Shown: piece after piece, positions 1 to 7,619 of the stretch
How positions within the stretch are numbered: position 1 is the first letter of the stretch
Layout: each line of letters begins with the position of its first letter
Source of the DNA: Chitinophagales bacterium
GTDB lineage: Bacteria > Bacteroidota > Bacteroidia > Chitinophagales > LD1
DNA: 64,000 nucleotides
Reading direction: 5' to 3'
Assembly (NCBI GenBank): GCA_019638515.1
Contig: JAHBTS010000001.1
Coordinates: 558,001 to 622,000 of the forward strand
Translations under genes and position numbers: made by a program
The notes under the pieces: generated by a model
Database searches by the model: none
What the model saw: the letters and a program-made list of their open reading frames with translations, nothing else
What the model was told of the DNA's origin: nothing

Positions 1-952
1 AGGTTGCTGCTGCAATTGCTACGCCAATAAAACTGGCGCTGTACCATTCGGTGGTGGCCATAATAAATAGTAAAACCACTGCAATAGACTGCACCATAGT
101 AATGGCGATTTTGTAACCGAACCGTCTTTTTATTTCTGGTACGAGTAAGCCGGAAACAGCCACCAACGAAAATGAAAACGAATTCATAAGCGAAAAGTTG
201 GCAGCATTCATGTGGTGCACATCGTAAAAGAACAGATTGATAACAGGAATAGTGAAGCCAGCTCCAAAGGCAATTAAAAATGTAGGAATGGCGGCTTCGG
301 CAATTAAATTCCAATCGTAATCATGGTGAATATTGCTAACCGGAATTTTAGTTCCTAAGTTTTCTTTTTGCGGAAGCTTTAATACAAAAAATACTCCGCA
401 AAAAGAAATGAGTGAATATATAATCAACTGTTTTTCCGTAGAAAAATAAGATGAAAATAATGGCAGCATAAAGCTGAAAATGCCGGCAAGTATGGTGGTG
501 AAGTTGCCTGCCGCAAAAAATAGTGCAATGCTCTCTGTTTCGTGTTCTTTACTTCCGTTTAAAAGTATATATGGCATTACTAAAATTTGAAGCAGCGAAA
601 ACGAAATGCCCCAAAGCGACATAAGCAAACGAATCAATTCTGAGTTGTGGGTGTGGATGCCCCAAATGAGCAATAGTGCTATTATGGGCGAAAGTATAGA
701 CCCGGCAAGCATAAATGGTCGAAGTTGTTTGCCTTTTACCAATAGTGCTAAAGGTACAGAGCATAGTAAAACAGTAAGGTAGCGATTCCCTACCATGCTG
801 GCTATTTCAAAATCTTTAAAGCCGTGTTCCAGCATTAAATAGTTTAGCAATAAAGTGAAGGCAGCATTAATGAGTTGCAGAAAAATATCGGCAACCATTA
901 AGTAAATTATATGACGGGGAATAGAAAGGTATCTGGTAAACAGTGTTTTCAT
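1..952 (-). CDS. MFS-type membrane transporter (3' end beyond window)
   Basis: Reading frame open on the minus strand from an ATG at 952 to the window edge, 317 codons visible with no stop, so the C-terminal end is missing. The translation is almost entirely hydrophobic, with about nine to ten predicted membrane helices, and begins MKTLFTRYLSIPRHI. The helix pattern and the short basic loops (VKGKQLRPF; VPEIKRRFGYK) resemble major facilitator superfamily permeases; the substrate cannot be inferred. A terminator-like hairpin at 1071-1098 separates it from the upstream gene on the same strand, so it probably has its own promoter. Family assignment is from overall architecture, not from a diagnostic motif. 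Confidence 0.7.
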   Translation of the reverse strand, partial: MKTLFTRYLSIPRHIIYLMVADIFLQLINAAFTLLLNYLMLEHGFKDFEIASMVGNRYLTVLLCSVPLALLVKGKQLRPFMLAGSILSPIIALLLIWGIHTHNSELIRLLMSLWGISFSLLQILVMPYILLNGSKEHETESIALFFAAGNFTTILAGIFSFMLPLFSSYFSTEKQLIIYSLISFCGVFFVLKLPQKENLGTKIPVSNIHHDYDWNLIAEAAIPTFLIAFGAGFTIPVINLFFYDVHHMNAANFSLMNSFSFSLVAVSGLLVPEIKRRFGYKIAITMVQSIAVVLLFIMATTEWYSASFIGVAIAAAT

Positions 953-1070
953 GTTTGTTGCTATCCTAGCATCAATAAGCGTTTGCAAAAAGAATAAATG
1001 TGTGCTTATGCAAGATGCTTGTAGAAAGGAATTAGCAAATTACAACACCGTAAACTATGGCTTAAATAAA

Positions 1071-1098
1071 AAAAACCTGCCTTACAGGACAGGTTTTT
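1071..1098 (-). terminator. Intrinsic terminator of the secreted-protein gene at 1152-2054
   Basis: AAAAACCTG (1071-1079) pairs with CAGGTTTTT (1090-1098), with an inner CCT/AGG extension and one bulged A. On the minus strand a run of T follows (A-tract at 1066-1075 on the plus strand). It lies about 50 bases beyond the stop of the minus-strand gene and ahead of the MFS gene. Confidence 0.75.
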
Positions 1099-1151
1099 GT
1101 CAAATTACTTCGACATCAGAGCAACACACTTGGAAGGTTTGTGTTGAGGTT

Positions 1152-2054
1152 TTAGTAATCTATACGGTTGAGCATAGATAATGTTTCACTCTTGTCTGAT
1201 ATTTTTACCATAGCTTCCGGAAAAGCATATTTTTTTCCATCGGCATCAAAGCCCGAGAGGCGGTACCACAGTGTGTTTTCCATAGCAATTCTATCTTCTA
1301 AAAGTACAGTGGTATTTGTTGTTTTTTGTTCAGCCACTCTATAAAATGTTTTGCCGTCAATGCTTTTTTCAAGAACTACCGATTGCAGGTTTTGTAGCGA
1401 TGCTCCGGTAGCTTCTACCAATACTTTGTCGCTGCTGCCTGCAAATACACTTAAGGACGCATTGCAGTAAATTACTTCGTCTATTTGTGCAATCGGATTG
1501 GTAAATGAAGCCTGCAAAACTTGAATGTCTTTTCCATACACAGAATTGGGCGATGCAATCACAGAATTATTAGAAAAATAACTGCCTTTGTTTCCTTCCA
1601 AAACACCTCCGCGATTTAGAAGCGTGCTGCCTGCAAAAGTAGTGGAAGTGTTGTGTATTATGCCGGAGTTTTCTACTTCAAGCATAGCTTCGAGCATCAA
1701 TTCGTTGTTTATTTTTCCGGCATTATACAAGCGCTTTACAACCGTGTTTCCTTTATTGTTTAGTACTCCGCTTTTGCTTACTGCAAGTTCTTTATTGCCT
1801 TGTAATCCTGCTCCTTTTTCAATCAGCAAAACGCCCTCTATTGCTATGGGTGTGTTTAGTACTACCTGCGAAGAAATAATGATGGAGTCGCCTGCTTTAA
1901 TTACGTTTCCGGGATAAGATGGCTCCCATATTTTTTCGTCTGAAAATTTTCCGTGTATTACAGTTTTATAGGTTGCAGCCTGTACGCTGCCAAAAAGAAG
2001 TGATGCCATTATGCCGGCAAACACTAATCCTGGGGATGAGTATTTTTTGTTCAT
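1152..2054 (-). CDS. Secreted protein of unknown function, no T9SS sorting domain
   Basis: 300 residues with a signal peptide (cleavage probably after GSVQA, about residue 26). The middle resembles the repeat-rich solenoid parts of large Bacteroidota surface proteins (alternating V/I, N and G, with phrases such as NNKGNTVVKRLYNAG). The last 80 residues look like the fibronectin-type-III-like module that usually precedes a T9SS sorting domain (VLEKSIDGKTFYRVAEQ, then LWYRLSGFDADG). The module at 34200-34500 in the large T9SS protein is similar (VERSTDGKEF; YYYRLKQID). Here the protein stops directly after this module without a sorting domain. It lies 48 bases downstream of the flippase gene on the same strand and may be co-transcribed with it. 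Function unknown. Confidence 0.8.
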   Translation of the reverse strand: MNKKYSSPGLVFAGIMASLLFGSVQAATYKTVIHGKFSDEKIWEPSYPGNVIKAGDSIIISSQVVLNTPIAIEGVLLIEKGAGLQGNKELAVSKSGVLNNKGNTVVKRLYNAGKINNELMLEAMLEVENSGIIHNTSTTFAGSTLLNRGGVLEGNKGSYFSNNSVIASPNSVYGKDIQVLQASFTNPIAQIDEVIYCNASLSVFAGSSDKVLVEATGASLQNLQSVVLEKSIDGKTFYRVAEQKTTNTTVLLEDRIAMENTLWYRLSGFDADGKKYAFPEAMVKISDKSETLSMLNRIDY

Positions 2055-2102
2055 TGGTGTTTCAAAGGTTCGCTCTGTTGTACGGCAATTTGAAACTAAA
2101 TG

Positions 2103-3380
2103 TTACAAGAATATTTCTGCCGCAATAAAGGCAATTACCAGTAAAATACTGTATAGCAAAAAAGGCTTTAATGCCACATATTGATATATTGAAATGGATG
2201 CTTTTTTCTTTAAAACGATTGCTAAAAACAACTTGTCGAAAGTGTAAGCAATGAGTGTGCCGTAAACAATGCCTTCTATACCCAAAAATTGAAGAAGCAA
2301 TAAGCTGCATGCAATATTGAGCAACAGTTCAATGGTGGCAGATAGTAAAATGTAGCGGTTTAGTTTTAGTGCAGTAATTACCGTTTGCGGAAACAATAAG
2401 CGTGGAATTACCAATAGCAACATAATTCTAAAAATACCTGACGCTTCGGTGTAAGTGTTACTGTATAAAAGCGATAAAAGTGGCTTGGTAAAAAGCATTA
2501 GCACGATGCTTGCAGGGAAAAGAAGGTGAGCCAATTGCAGCGATTTTCTTTTTAATTCCGCTAATCCGGTTTCTTTGTTTTGAGCCACGGTAACAATGAG
2601 CAATGTACTTAGCGTATTTGCAAGAATAAGTGAGAGCGGCAACTCGCGCGAGCCATATCTGAACAATGCAAAAGCAGCATCGTTAAAGAAATATTTTACT
2701 AGAAAGCCATCTACATACTCTGCCGATCCGCTCACCAAAATACCCAACGAAAGAGGCGCAGAAAGAACTGCCAACATCTTTACTTCGGCAATAGAAAATT
2801 GAAAGACCGCTGCTTGCTTCAATAGGAGCAATAGCAACAATAGCTTTATGGCTGCCACCGCTATTAAGCCAATAATGGAAAAGTATATCTGGGAGGAAAA
2901 TACAAAAGGTAACACTACTGCTGCCAGTTGCAGGAGCGAAACTGCAATGGCGTACATGAGTAGTTGTTTGTTTTTATGTTGGGAGAAAAGCAGGTATTCG
3001 TTTAGAAACGAAACTGTGTTTAGCACTATAAAAGTGGCAGCAGCAACTTTAATCTGGCTATTGCCGCTTGAAATTAAAATTACAATGGCAGCAGCAACAA
3101 TGGCTTGCAAAAGCAACCATGCAGCCGCGTTTAAAAAAGTAGATTTTTGGGAAGCGTTTTTAGCAATAGAAAGCATTGCATTTACGCTGCCACCAACCCA
3201 AAAAAAAGTAAACATGCCACTTAGCCATAAGAAAGTTTCGTACTCGGCAATTTGCACAGGTGCGGCTCCCAACTTTACCAACAGTATGGCACACAAAAAA
3301 GTAGTGCCAAAGCGCATAAGTTGAAAAAGCTGCAATGCCGAAATACCTGAAAGCGAAAATTTATGTAGGGAAAGTTTCAA
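2103..3380 (-). CDS. Polysaccharide/oligosaccharide flippase-like membrane protein
   Basis: About 425 residues with 12 or more membrane helices spread evenly, as in the Wzx/MATE-like oligosaccharide flippases that move undecaprenyl-linked glycans across the inner membrane. No catalytic motif is expected in this family. There is no in-frame ATG near the N-terminus. I favour the TTG at 3380 (reads MKLSLHKFSL) because AAGG lies about eight bases upstream; a TTG at 3404 is also possible. The neighbours are a secreted protein downstream and a divergent peptide-binding lipoprotein, so no glycan cluster is visible here. Flippase is likely; substrate unknown. Confidence 0.75.
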   Translation of the reverse strand: MKLSLHKFSLSGISALQLFQLMRFGTTFLCAILLVKLGAAPVQIAEYETFLWLSGMFTFFWVGGSVNAMLSIAKNASQKSTFLNAAAWLLLQAIVAAAIVILISSGNSQIKVAAATFIVLNTVSFLNEYLLFSQHKNKQLLMYAIAVSLLQLAAVVLPFVFSSQIYFSIIGLIAVAAIKLLLLLLLLKQAAVFQFSIAEVKMLAVLSAPLSLGILVSGSAEYVDGFLVKYFFNDAAFALFRYGSRELPLSLILANTLSTLLIVTVAQNKETGLAELKRKSLQLAHLLFPASIVLMLFTKPLLSLLYSNTYTEASGIFRIMLLLVIPRLLFPQTVITALKLNRYILLSATIELLLNIACSLLLLQFLGIEGIVYGTLIAYTFDKLFLAIVLKKKASISIYQYVALKPFLLYSILLVIAFIAAEIFL

Positions 3381-3454
3381 TCGTAAAACCTTATACACAA
3401 ACAAAGTAAAAATTCATTGAACCGTAAGAAAAGACTTTACTTACCTTAGCATTA

Positions 3455-5047
3455 ATGATTCGATTTATTCTGCTTTATGCATTAGCTGCCTTTTTTGGGG
3501 GTTGTGGCGACAATACTGTCAAAAAGGATTTAAAAGTATTTCGCTACAATCAGTCTTCGGGTATTAGTTCGCTCGATCCGGCATTTTCTAAAGACCAAGC
3601 AACCATTTGGGCGTGCAACCAACTTTACAATAGTTTGGTGGCATTAGACTCAAATTTAAACATTGTGCCTGCTATTGCACAGCATTGGCAAGTTTCTGCG
3701 GATGGGTTGCGTTATACGTTTTATTTAAGAAGCGATGTTTTTTTTCATAACAATGAGTGTTTTGTTGGCGGCAAGGGCAGGCGCGTAACGGCACAAGATG
3801 TAGTATATAGTTTCAATAGAATTATTGATGAAAAAGTAGCTTCGCCAGGCGCTTGGATTTTTAATGGAAAAGTGGCATCCGATACTCCATTTTTAGCGGT
3901 AAACGATTCTGTTTTTCAAGTAACATTAGCACAAAAGTTTCCGGCTATACTTGGCATTCTTTCTATGCAGTATTGCAGCGTTATTCCTAAAGAGGCGGTA
4001 GAAAAGTATAAGGAAAAATTCCGTTCAAATCCGGTGGGTACAGGCCCATTTAAATTTAAAAAATGGGAAGAAGGAAATGCATTGGTTATGCTTAAAAATG
4101 AAGCTTACTTTGAGCGCGATGCTGCAGGAAACTCACTTCCGTATATTGATGGTATAAAGGTGAGTTTTATTGACAATAAAAAAACAGAGTTTCTATCGTT
4201 TAAGCAAAAGCAAATAGATTTTATATCGGGAATAGATGCTGCCTATATTGATGAAGTGTTGGAAGAAGACGGCTCGCTCAAAAAAAGTTGGGAAGGGAAA
4301 ATGGTGTTGCAAAAAAGCCCGTACCTGAATACTGAATACTTAGGTTTTTTTACACAGGAAAATTCAACCTCCAATCCATTTACAAATAAAGATTTGCGGA
4401 AAGCCATCAACTATGGTATCAATAAAAAGGAATTGATTCAATACCTGCGAAATGGAGTGGGCAAGCCGGCAGTGCAAGGTTTTTCTCCATTCGGTTTGCC
4501 ATCTTTTTCCCAAGATTTAAAGGGGTATGCATTCGATGTGGAGCAAGCAAAAGCTCATCTTAAAAGATCGGGATATAAAGGCGAGGAACTTAAACTTTAT
4601 AGCAACGAAACTTACAAGGATATGGCTGTTTTAATAGCCAAACAGTTAGATGCGATAGGATTAAAGGTGAAAGTAGAAATGGCACAGCCAGCCATGCTAC
4701 GCGAGTGGATGAGCCAAGGTAAAGTGCTTTGGTTTAGAGGTTCGTGGTTGGCAGATTACCCGGATGCCGAAAACTATTTTGCAGTGTTTTACGGGAAGAA
4801 TGCTGCACCTCCTAATTATACTCGGTTTAATAATGCTGCCTTTAACACCTTGTATGAATCTACTTTTTCGATTTCAAACGAGGCACAGCGTTTTGAAGTT
4901 TACCGCAAACTAGATTCCATAATTATTGAAGAGGCTCCGGTGGTGCCGCTTTACTACGATGAAGTGTTGCGGTTTATGCAACCCGGTATTTCCGGCATAA
5001 GCCCTAATGCACAAAATTTACTCGATTTGCGCAGGGTGAAATTATAG
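3455..5047 (+). CDS. ABC-type peptide-binding lipoprotein (SBP family 5)
   Basis: 530 residues, beginning with a lipoprotein signal (lipobox FFGGC, acylated Cys about residue 17). The mature part matches solute-binding proteins of the dipeptide/oligopeptide (DppA/OppA) family: SSGISSLDPAFSKDQ near the N-terminus, VSADGLRYTFYLRSDV, then NPVGTGPFKFKKWEEG, and the hinge/C-terminal lobe with DLRKAINYGINKKEL. Such proteins deliver peptides to an inner-membrane ABC permease. None of the usual dppBCDF genes lies beside it, so it acts with a distant transporter or as a free-standing receptor. A TACCTTAG element (3442-3449) sits only a few bases before the ATG. Confidence 0.9.
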   Translation: MIRFILLYALAAFFGGCGDNTVKKDLKVFRYNQSSGISSLDPAFSKDQATIWACNQLYNSLVALDSNLNIVPAIAQHWQVSADGLRYTFYLRSDVFFHNNECFVGGKGRRVTAQDVVYSFNRIIDEKVASPGAWIFNGKVASDTPFLAVNDSVFQVTLAQKFPAILGILSMQYCSVIPKEAVEKYKEKFRSNPVGTGPFKFKKWEEGNALVMLKNEAYFERDAAGNSLPYIDGIKVSFIDNKKTEFLSFKQKQIDFISGIDAAYIDEVLEEDGSLKKSWEGKMVLQKSPYLNTEYLGFFTQENSTSNPFTNKDLRKAINYGINKKELIQYLRNGVGKPAVQGFSPFGLPSFSQDLKGYAFDVEQAKAHLKRSGYKGEELKLYSNETYKDMAVLIAKQLDAIGLKVKVEMAQPAMLREWMSQGKVLWFRGSWLADYPDAENYFAVFYGKNAAPPNYTRFNNAAFNTLYESTFSISNEAQRFEVYRKLDSIIIEEAPVVPLYYDEVLRFMQPGISGISPNAQNLLDLRRVKL

Positions 5048-5137
5048 ACACTTATTTTGTATAAAAACGCTTAATAACTTTATGTTTTGTAATAGTTAAG
5101 GAAACTCTATTACATTCGCATTATAGAAATTAGAATA

Positions 5138-5809
5138 ATGAAAAGAAAAATCACGATACACAGAGAAGGGCATAGAATACTTCTTGTTACCGGTTTGATT
5201 TTGCTTGTAATAAATGCACTAGTAGCATTTATCCTGCGCGATAATGTTACCTATTGGATTACAGGCTTTCTATCGCTTTTGATATTGGGCGCATTTGCTT
5301 ATTTCTTTAGAATACCGCACCGCGAATTGGTAATATCCGACAACAAAGTAATAGCACCTGCCGATGGTAAAATTGTAGTGGTAGAAGAAGTAGAAGAAAA
5401 AGAGTATTTCAACGACCGCAGAGTGCAAGTAAGTATTTTTATGAGTCCTGCCAATGTGCATGTAAATAGAACACCGCTTGCCGGAACTGTTACTTATCAA
5501 AAGTATCATCCGGGAAAATACTTGGTGGCATGGCACCCAAAAAGTTCTGAAAAGAACGAGCGCAATACAGTAGTAATTGAAAACGAAGACGGAATAGAAA
5601 TTTTAATAAGGCAAATTGCAGGTAAATTGGCTCGTAAAATACGTTGGTATTTAAACGAAGGCGATGAAGTAAACCAAGGCGCAGAGTTGGGCTTTATTAA
5701 GTTTGGTTCGCGCGTAGATTTGTTTTTGCCAATTGGCACTCAAATAGAAGTAGATTTAAAGCAAAAAGTAAAAGGAGGGCTAACGGTTATAGGTACGTTG
5801 CCGCAATAA
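5138..5809 (+). CDS. psd: Phosphatidylserine decarboxylase family proenzyme
   Basis: 223 residues, the short form of the family. It removes CO2 from phosphatidylserine to give phosphatidylethanolamine in the inner membrane. Two hydrophobic segments (residues 15-33 and 38-56) anchor the N-terminus. The conserved core follows: VIAPADGKIV (71-80), FMSPANVHVNRTPL (101-114), YHPGKY (123-128). The self-cleavage site that creates the pyruvoyl group is G190-S191 in IKFGSRVDLF. No phosphatidylserine synthase gene is adjacent. The ATG at 5138 gives the expected short cytoplasmic start before the first helix. Confidence 0.95.
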   Translation: MKRKITIHREGHRILLVTGLILLVINALVAFILRDNVTYWITGFLSLLILGAFAYFFRIPHRELVISDNKVIAPADGKIVVVEEVEEKEYFNDRRVQVSIFMSPANVHVNRTPLAGTVTYQKYHPGKYLVAWHPKSSEKNERNTVVIENEDGIEILIRQIAGKLARKIRWYLNEGDEVNQGAELGFIKFGSRVDLFLPIGTQIEVDLKQKVKGGLTVIGTLPQ

Positions 5810-5835
5810 TTTTTTTAACCATTAAAAATCGAAGT

Positions 5836-6129
5836 ATGAAATCAGTATTTTCAGTTATTTTCTTCTCTATGTTAGCATTTTCTATTGCTGCATACAGCCA
5901 CGATGGCGGAAAAAAGAAGTCTAAGAAGAAAGCATGTTGTGCTCAAATGCAAGCTAAAGGCGGTTGTTCTAAAGATGCAGCTGCTGCAGGCAGTGCCACA
6001 CCGGCATGTTGTGCAAAAGGAGGTGCCAAAAAAGAATGCACTCATTCAGCATCTACTCAGCCTGCTGGCGAAGCTAAGCCGGGTTGCAGCCACGGAGGTC
6101 ATCCACACGACCACAATCATTCAAAATAG
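5836..6129 (+). CDS. Small exported Cys/His-rich protein, likely metal-binding
   Basis: 97 residues with a clear signal peptide (MKSVFSVIFFSMLAFSIAAYS). The mature part is low-complexity (Lys, Ala, Gly) with seven cysteines, two pairs of them adjacent (ACCAQ, PACCAK), and seven histidines, five in an alternating tail (CSHGGHPHDHNHS). This looks like a chelating peptide for soft or borderline metals such as Cu, Zn or Ni in the periplasm. That role is inferred from composition; I recognise no named family. It lies 26 bases after psd, and a strong terminator follows at 6187-6220, so it may share the psd transcript. Confidence 0.75.
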   Translation: MKSVFSVIFFSMLAFSIAAYSHDGGKKKSKKKACCAQMQAKGGCSKDAAAAGSATPACCAKGGAKKECTHSASTQPAGEAKPGCSHGGHPHDHNHSK

Positions 6130-6186
6130 CCGATAATTCGGTGAGTTGCTTGCCGAGTAGGTTCAAATAACACGGACAATCAAAAT

Positions 6187-6220
6187 AAAGCCTGCCAAAA
6201 TTTATTTGGTGGGCTTTTTT
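6187..6220 (+). terminator. Intrinsic terminator after the Cys/His-rich gene
   Basis: AAAGCCTGCCAAA (6187-6199) pairs with TTTGGTGGGCTTT (6205-6217), with G-T wobbles at the centre and a five-base loop, and the T-run continues to 6220. It ends the psd/Cys-His transcript just before tatC. Confidence 0.8.
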
Positions 6221-6262
6221 GTACAAAAACTTTGCTGTACATCATTACTTTCGCGCTGCTTT

Positions 6263-7072
6263 ATGGCAGAAAATGAAAATGATGAAATGGGGTTTTTCGA
6301 TCACCTCGAAGTGCTGCGTTGGCATTTAATGCGCTCGGTTGTGGCCATACTTATCTTTGCCGTACTTTTTTTAGTTAAAAACGATTTTGTATTCGATACA
6401 CTGCTCTTTGGGCCTGCCAAAGACGGTTTTATTACATACAAAGTACTGTGTTCCTTAGCGCATAAATTTCATTTGCCCGATTCGCTTTGTATTGGCGGCA
6501 TGAAAATGCAATTGATGAATACCGAATTATTTGGCCAGTTCATTACGCAGTTAAAAACAGCTTTTGTGCTTGGCTTTATTGTGGCATTCCCGTATGTGAT
6601 ATTCGAAGTGTGGCGTTTTATTCGCCCGGCTCTTACAGAAAGCGAAGCCCGCAATGCCGGAAAAGTAATAATTGGATGCTCGCTGTTTTTCTTTCTTGGT
6701 ATAGCATTCAGTTACTTTGTAATTATTCCTTTCTCGGTAAATTTTGCATTTAATTATGTAGTGAGTGAACAAATAGACAACCGAATTACTCTAGATAACT
6801 ACATTTCATTTTTTACAATGATGAGCTTAGGAATTGGGCTTATTTTTGAATTGCCTATGATTGCCATAGCGCTGGCGCGAATCGGGTTGCTTAGTGCACA
6901 AACCATGCGTAGTTTTAGGAGGCATTCGGTAGTAGTTATTTTAATTGTAGCGGCAGTAATTACACCTTCGCCCGATGTGTTTACACAAATGTTGGTAGCC
7001 ATTCCAATGTATTTCTTGTTTGAGCTGAGCATAATTGCAGCAGCAAGAGTTGAAAAAAGAATTGCAGATTAG
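6263..7072 (+). CDS. tatC: Sec-independent (Tat) translocase subunit TatC
   Basis: 269 residues from the ATG at 6263 (MAENENDEMGFFDHLEVLRWH). An upstream TTG would start inside the preceding terminator and is rejected. TatC is the twin-arginine receptor core in the inner membrane. The family signature is clear: FFDHLEVLRWHLMRS at the N-terminus, the region FPYVIFEVWRFIRPALTESE, and six membrane helices ending with VVAAVITPSPDVFTQ-type sequence. TatA/B genes are not in the window. The stop codon lies four bases before rpiB, so the two are probably co-transcribed. Confidence 0.97.
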   Translation: MAENENDEMGFFDHLEVLRWHLMRSVVAILIFAVLFLVKNDFVFDTLLFGPAKDGFITYKVLCSLAHKFHLPDSLCIGGMKMQLMNTELFGQFITQLKTAFVLGFIVAFPYVIFEVWRFIRPALTESEARNAGKVIIGCSLFFFLGIAFSYFVIIPFSVNFAFNYVVSEQIDNRITLDNYISFFTMMSLGIGLIFELPMIAIALARIGLLSAQTMRSFRRHSVVVILIVAAVITPSPDVFTQMLVAIPMYFLFELSIIAAARVEKRIAD

Positions 7073-7076
7073 CGTT

Positions 7077-7514
7077 ATGAAAACATCCATTGCACTTGGC
7101 GGAGACCACGCAGGTTTTGAATATAAAAAGGAGCTGTTGCAGTTTCTTTCCGAAGCAGGTTTTGAAGTAAAAGACTTTGGCCCGTATAGCAGCGAAAGTT
7201 GCGATTATCCGGATTTTGTGCATCCCGTAGCACAAGCGATAGAAACCAATACACACACATTTGGTATATTGATTTGCGGCAGCGCCAACGGAGTGGCAAT
7301 TACTGCCAATAAACACCAAAAAATTCGCGCAGCCATTGCTTGGAATAATGAATTGGCGGCTTTGGCAAGGCAGCACAATAATGCCAATATCCTTTGCCTG
7401 CCTGCACGTTTTATTTCATTGGAAGATGCAAAAAAACTAACTGAAACTTTTCTTTCAACGGCATTTGAAGGCGGGCGCCACCAAAATAGAGTGAATAAAA
7501 TACCTTGTTGCTAA
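7077..7514 (+). CDS. rpiB: Ribose-5-phosphate isomerase B
   Basis: 145 residues, the usual length for the RpiB/LacA/LacB family. It interconverts ribose-5-phosphate and ribulose-5-phosphate in the pentose phosphate pathway. The N-terminus IALGGDHAGFEYKKEL is diagnostic, and the catalytic Cys67 lies in GILICGSANGVAI. The C-terminal phosphate-binding stretch GGRHQNRVNKI is present. I take the ATG at 7077 (MKTSIAL), four bases after the tatC stop; an in-frame upstream codon at 7035 would overlap tatC without support. Confidence 0.95.
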   Translation: MKTSIALGGDHAGFEYKKELLQFLSEAGFEVKDFGPYSSESCDYPDFVHPVAQAIETNTHTFGILICGSANGVAITANKHQKIRAAIAWNNELAALARQHNNANILCLPARFISLEDAKKLTETFLSTAFEGGRHQNRVNKIPCC

Positions 7515-7580
7515 AGGTTGTTTACATTTATTCACAACCTTATTGTAACTTTTAAGACATAGCTTCTCGTTACTAACCTT

Positions 7581-7588
7581 TACCTTCG
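7581..7588 (+). promoter_or_regulatory. Candidate -7 element of the dsbD-type gene
   Basis: TACCTTCG fits TAnnTTYG, close to the Bacteroidota -7 consensus TAnnTTTG, 31 bases before the ATG at 7620. No good -33 TTTG is seen at the usual spacing. Confidence 0.35.
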
Positions 7589-7619
7589 TGAAATTGTTTT
7601 GCGAAAAATAAAGTACTTT

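Noticed and set aside
1588-3324. Long plus-strand frames opposite the secreted protein and flippase genes
   Set aside because: They are antisense shadows of well-supported minus-strand genes; no start signal and no recognisable protein.
3442-3457. Leaderless promoter for the peptide-binding lipoprotein
   Set aside because: TACCTTAG only partly fits the consensus and the -33 spacing is long; noted in the gene entry but not called.
6206-6262. Upstream TTG start for tatC
   Set aside because: It would begin inside the preceding terminator hairpin; the ATG at 6263 gives the normal family N-terminus.
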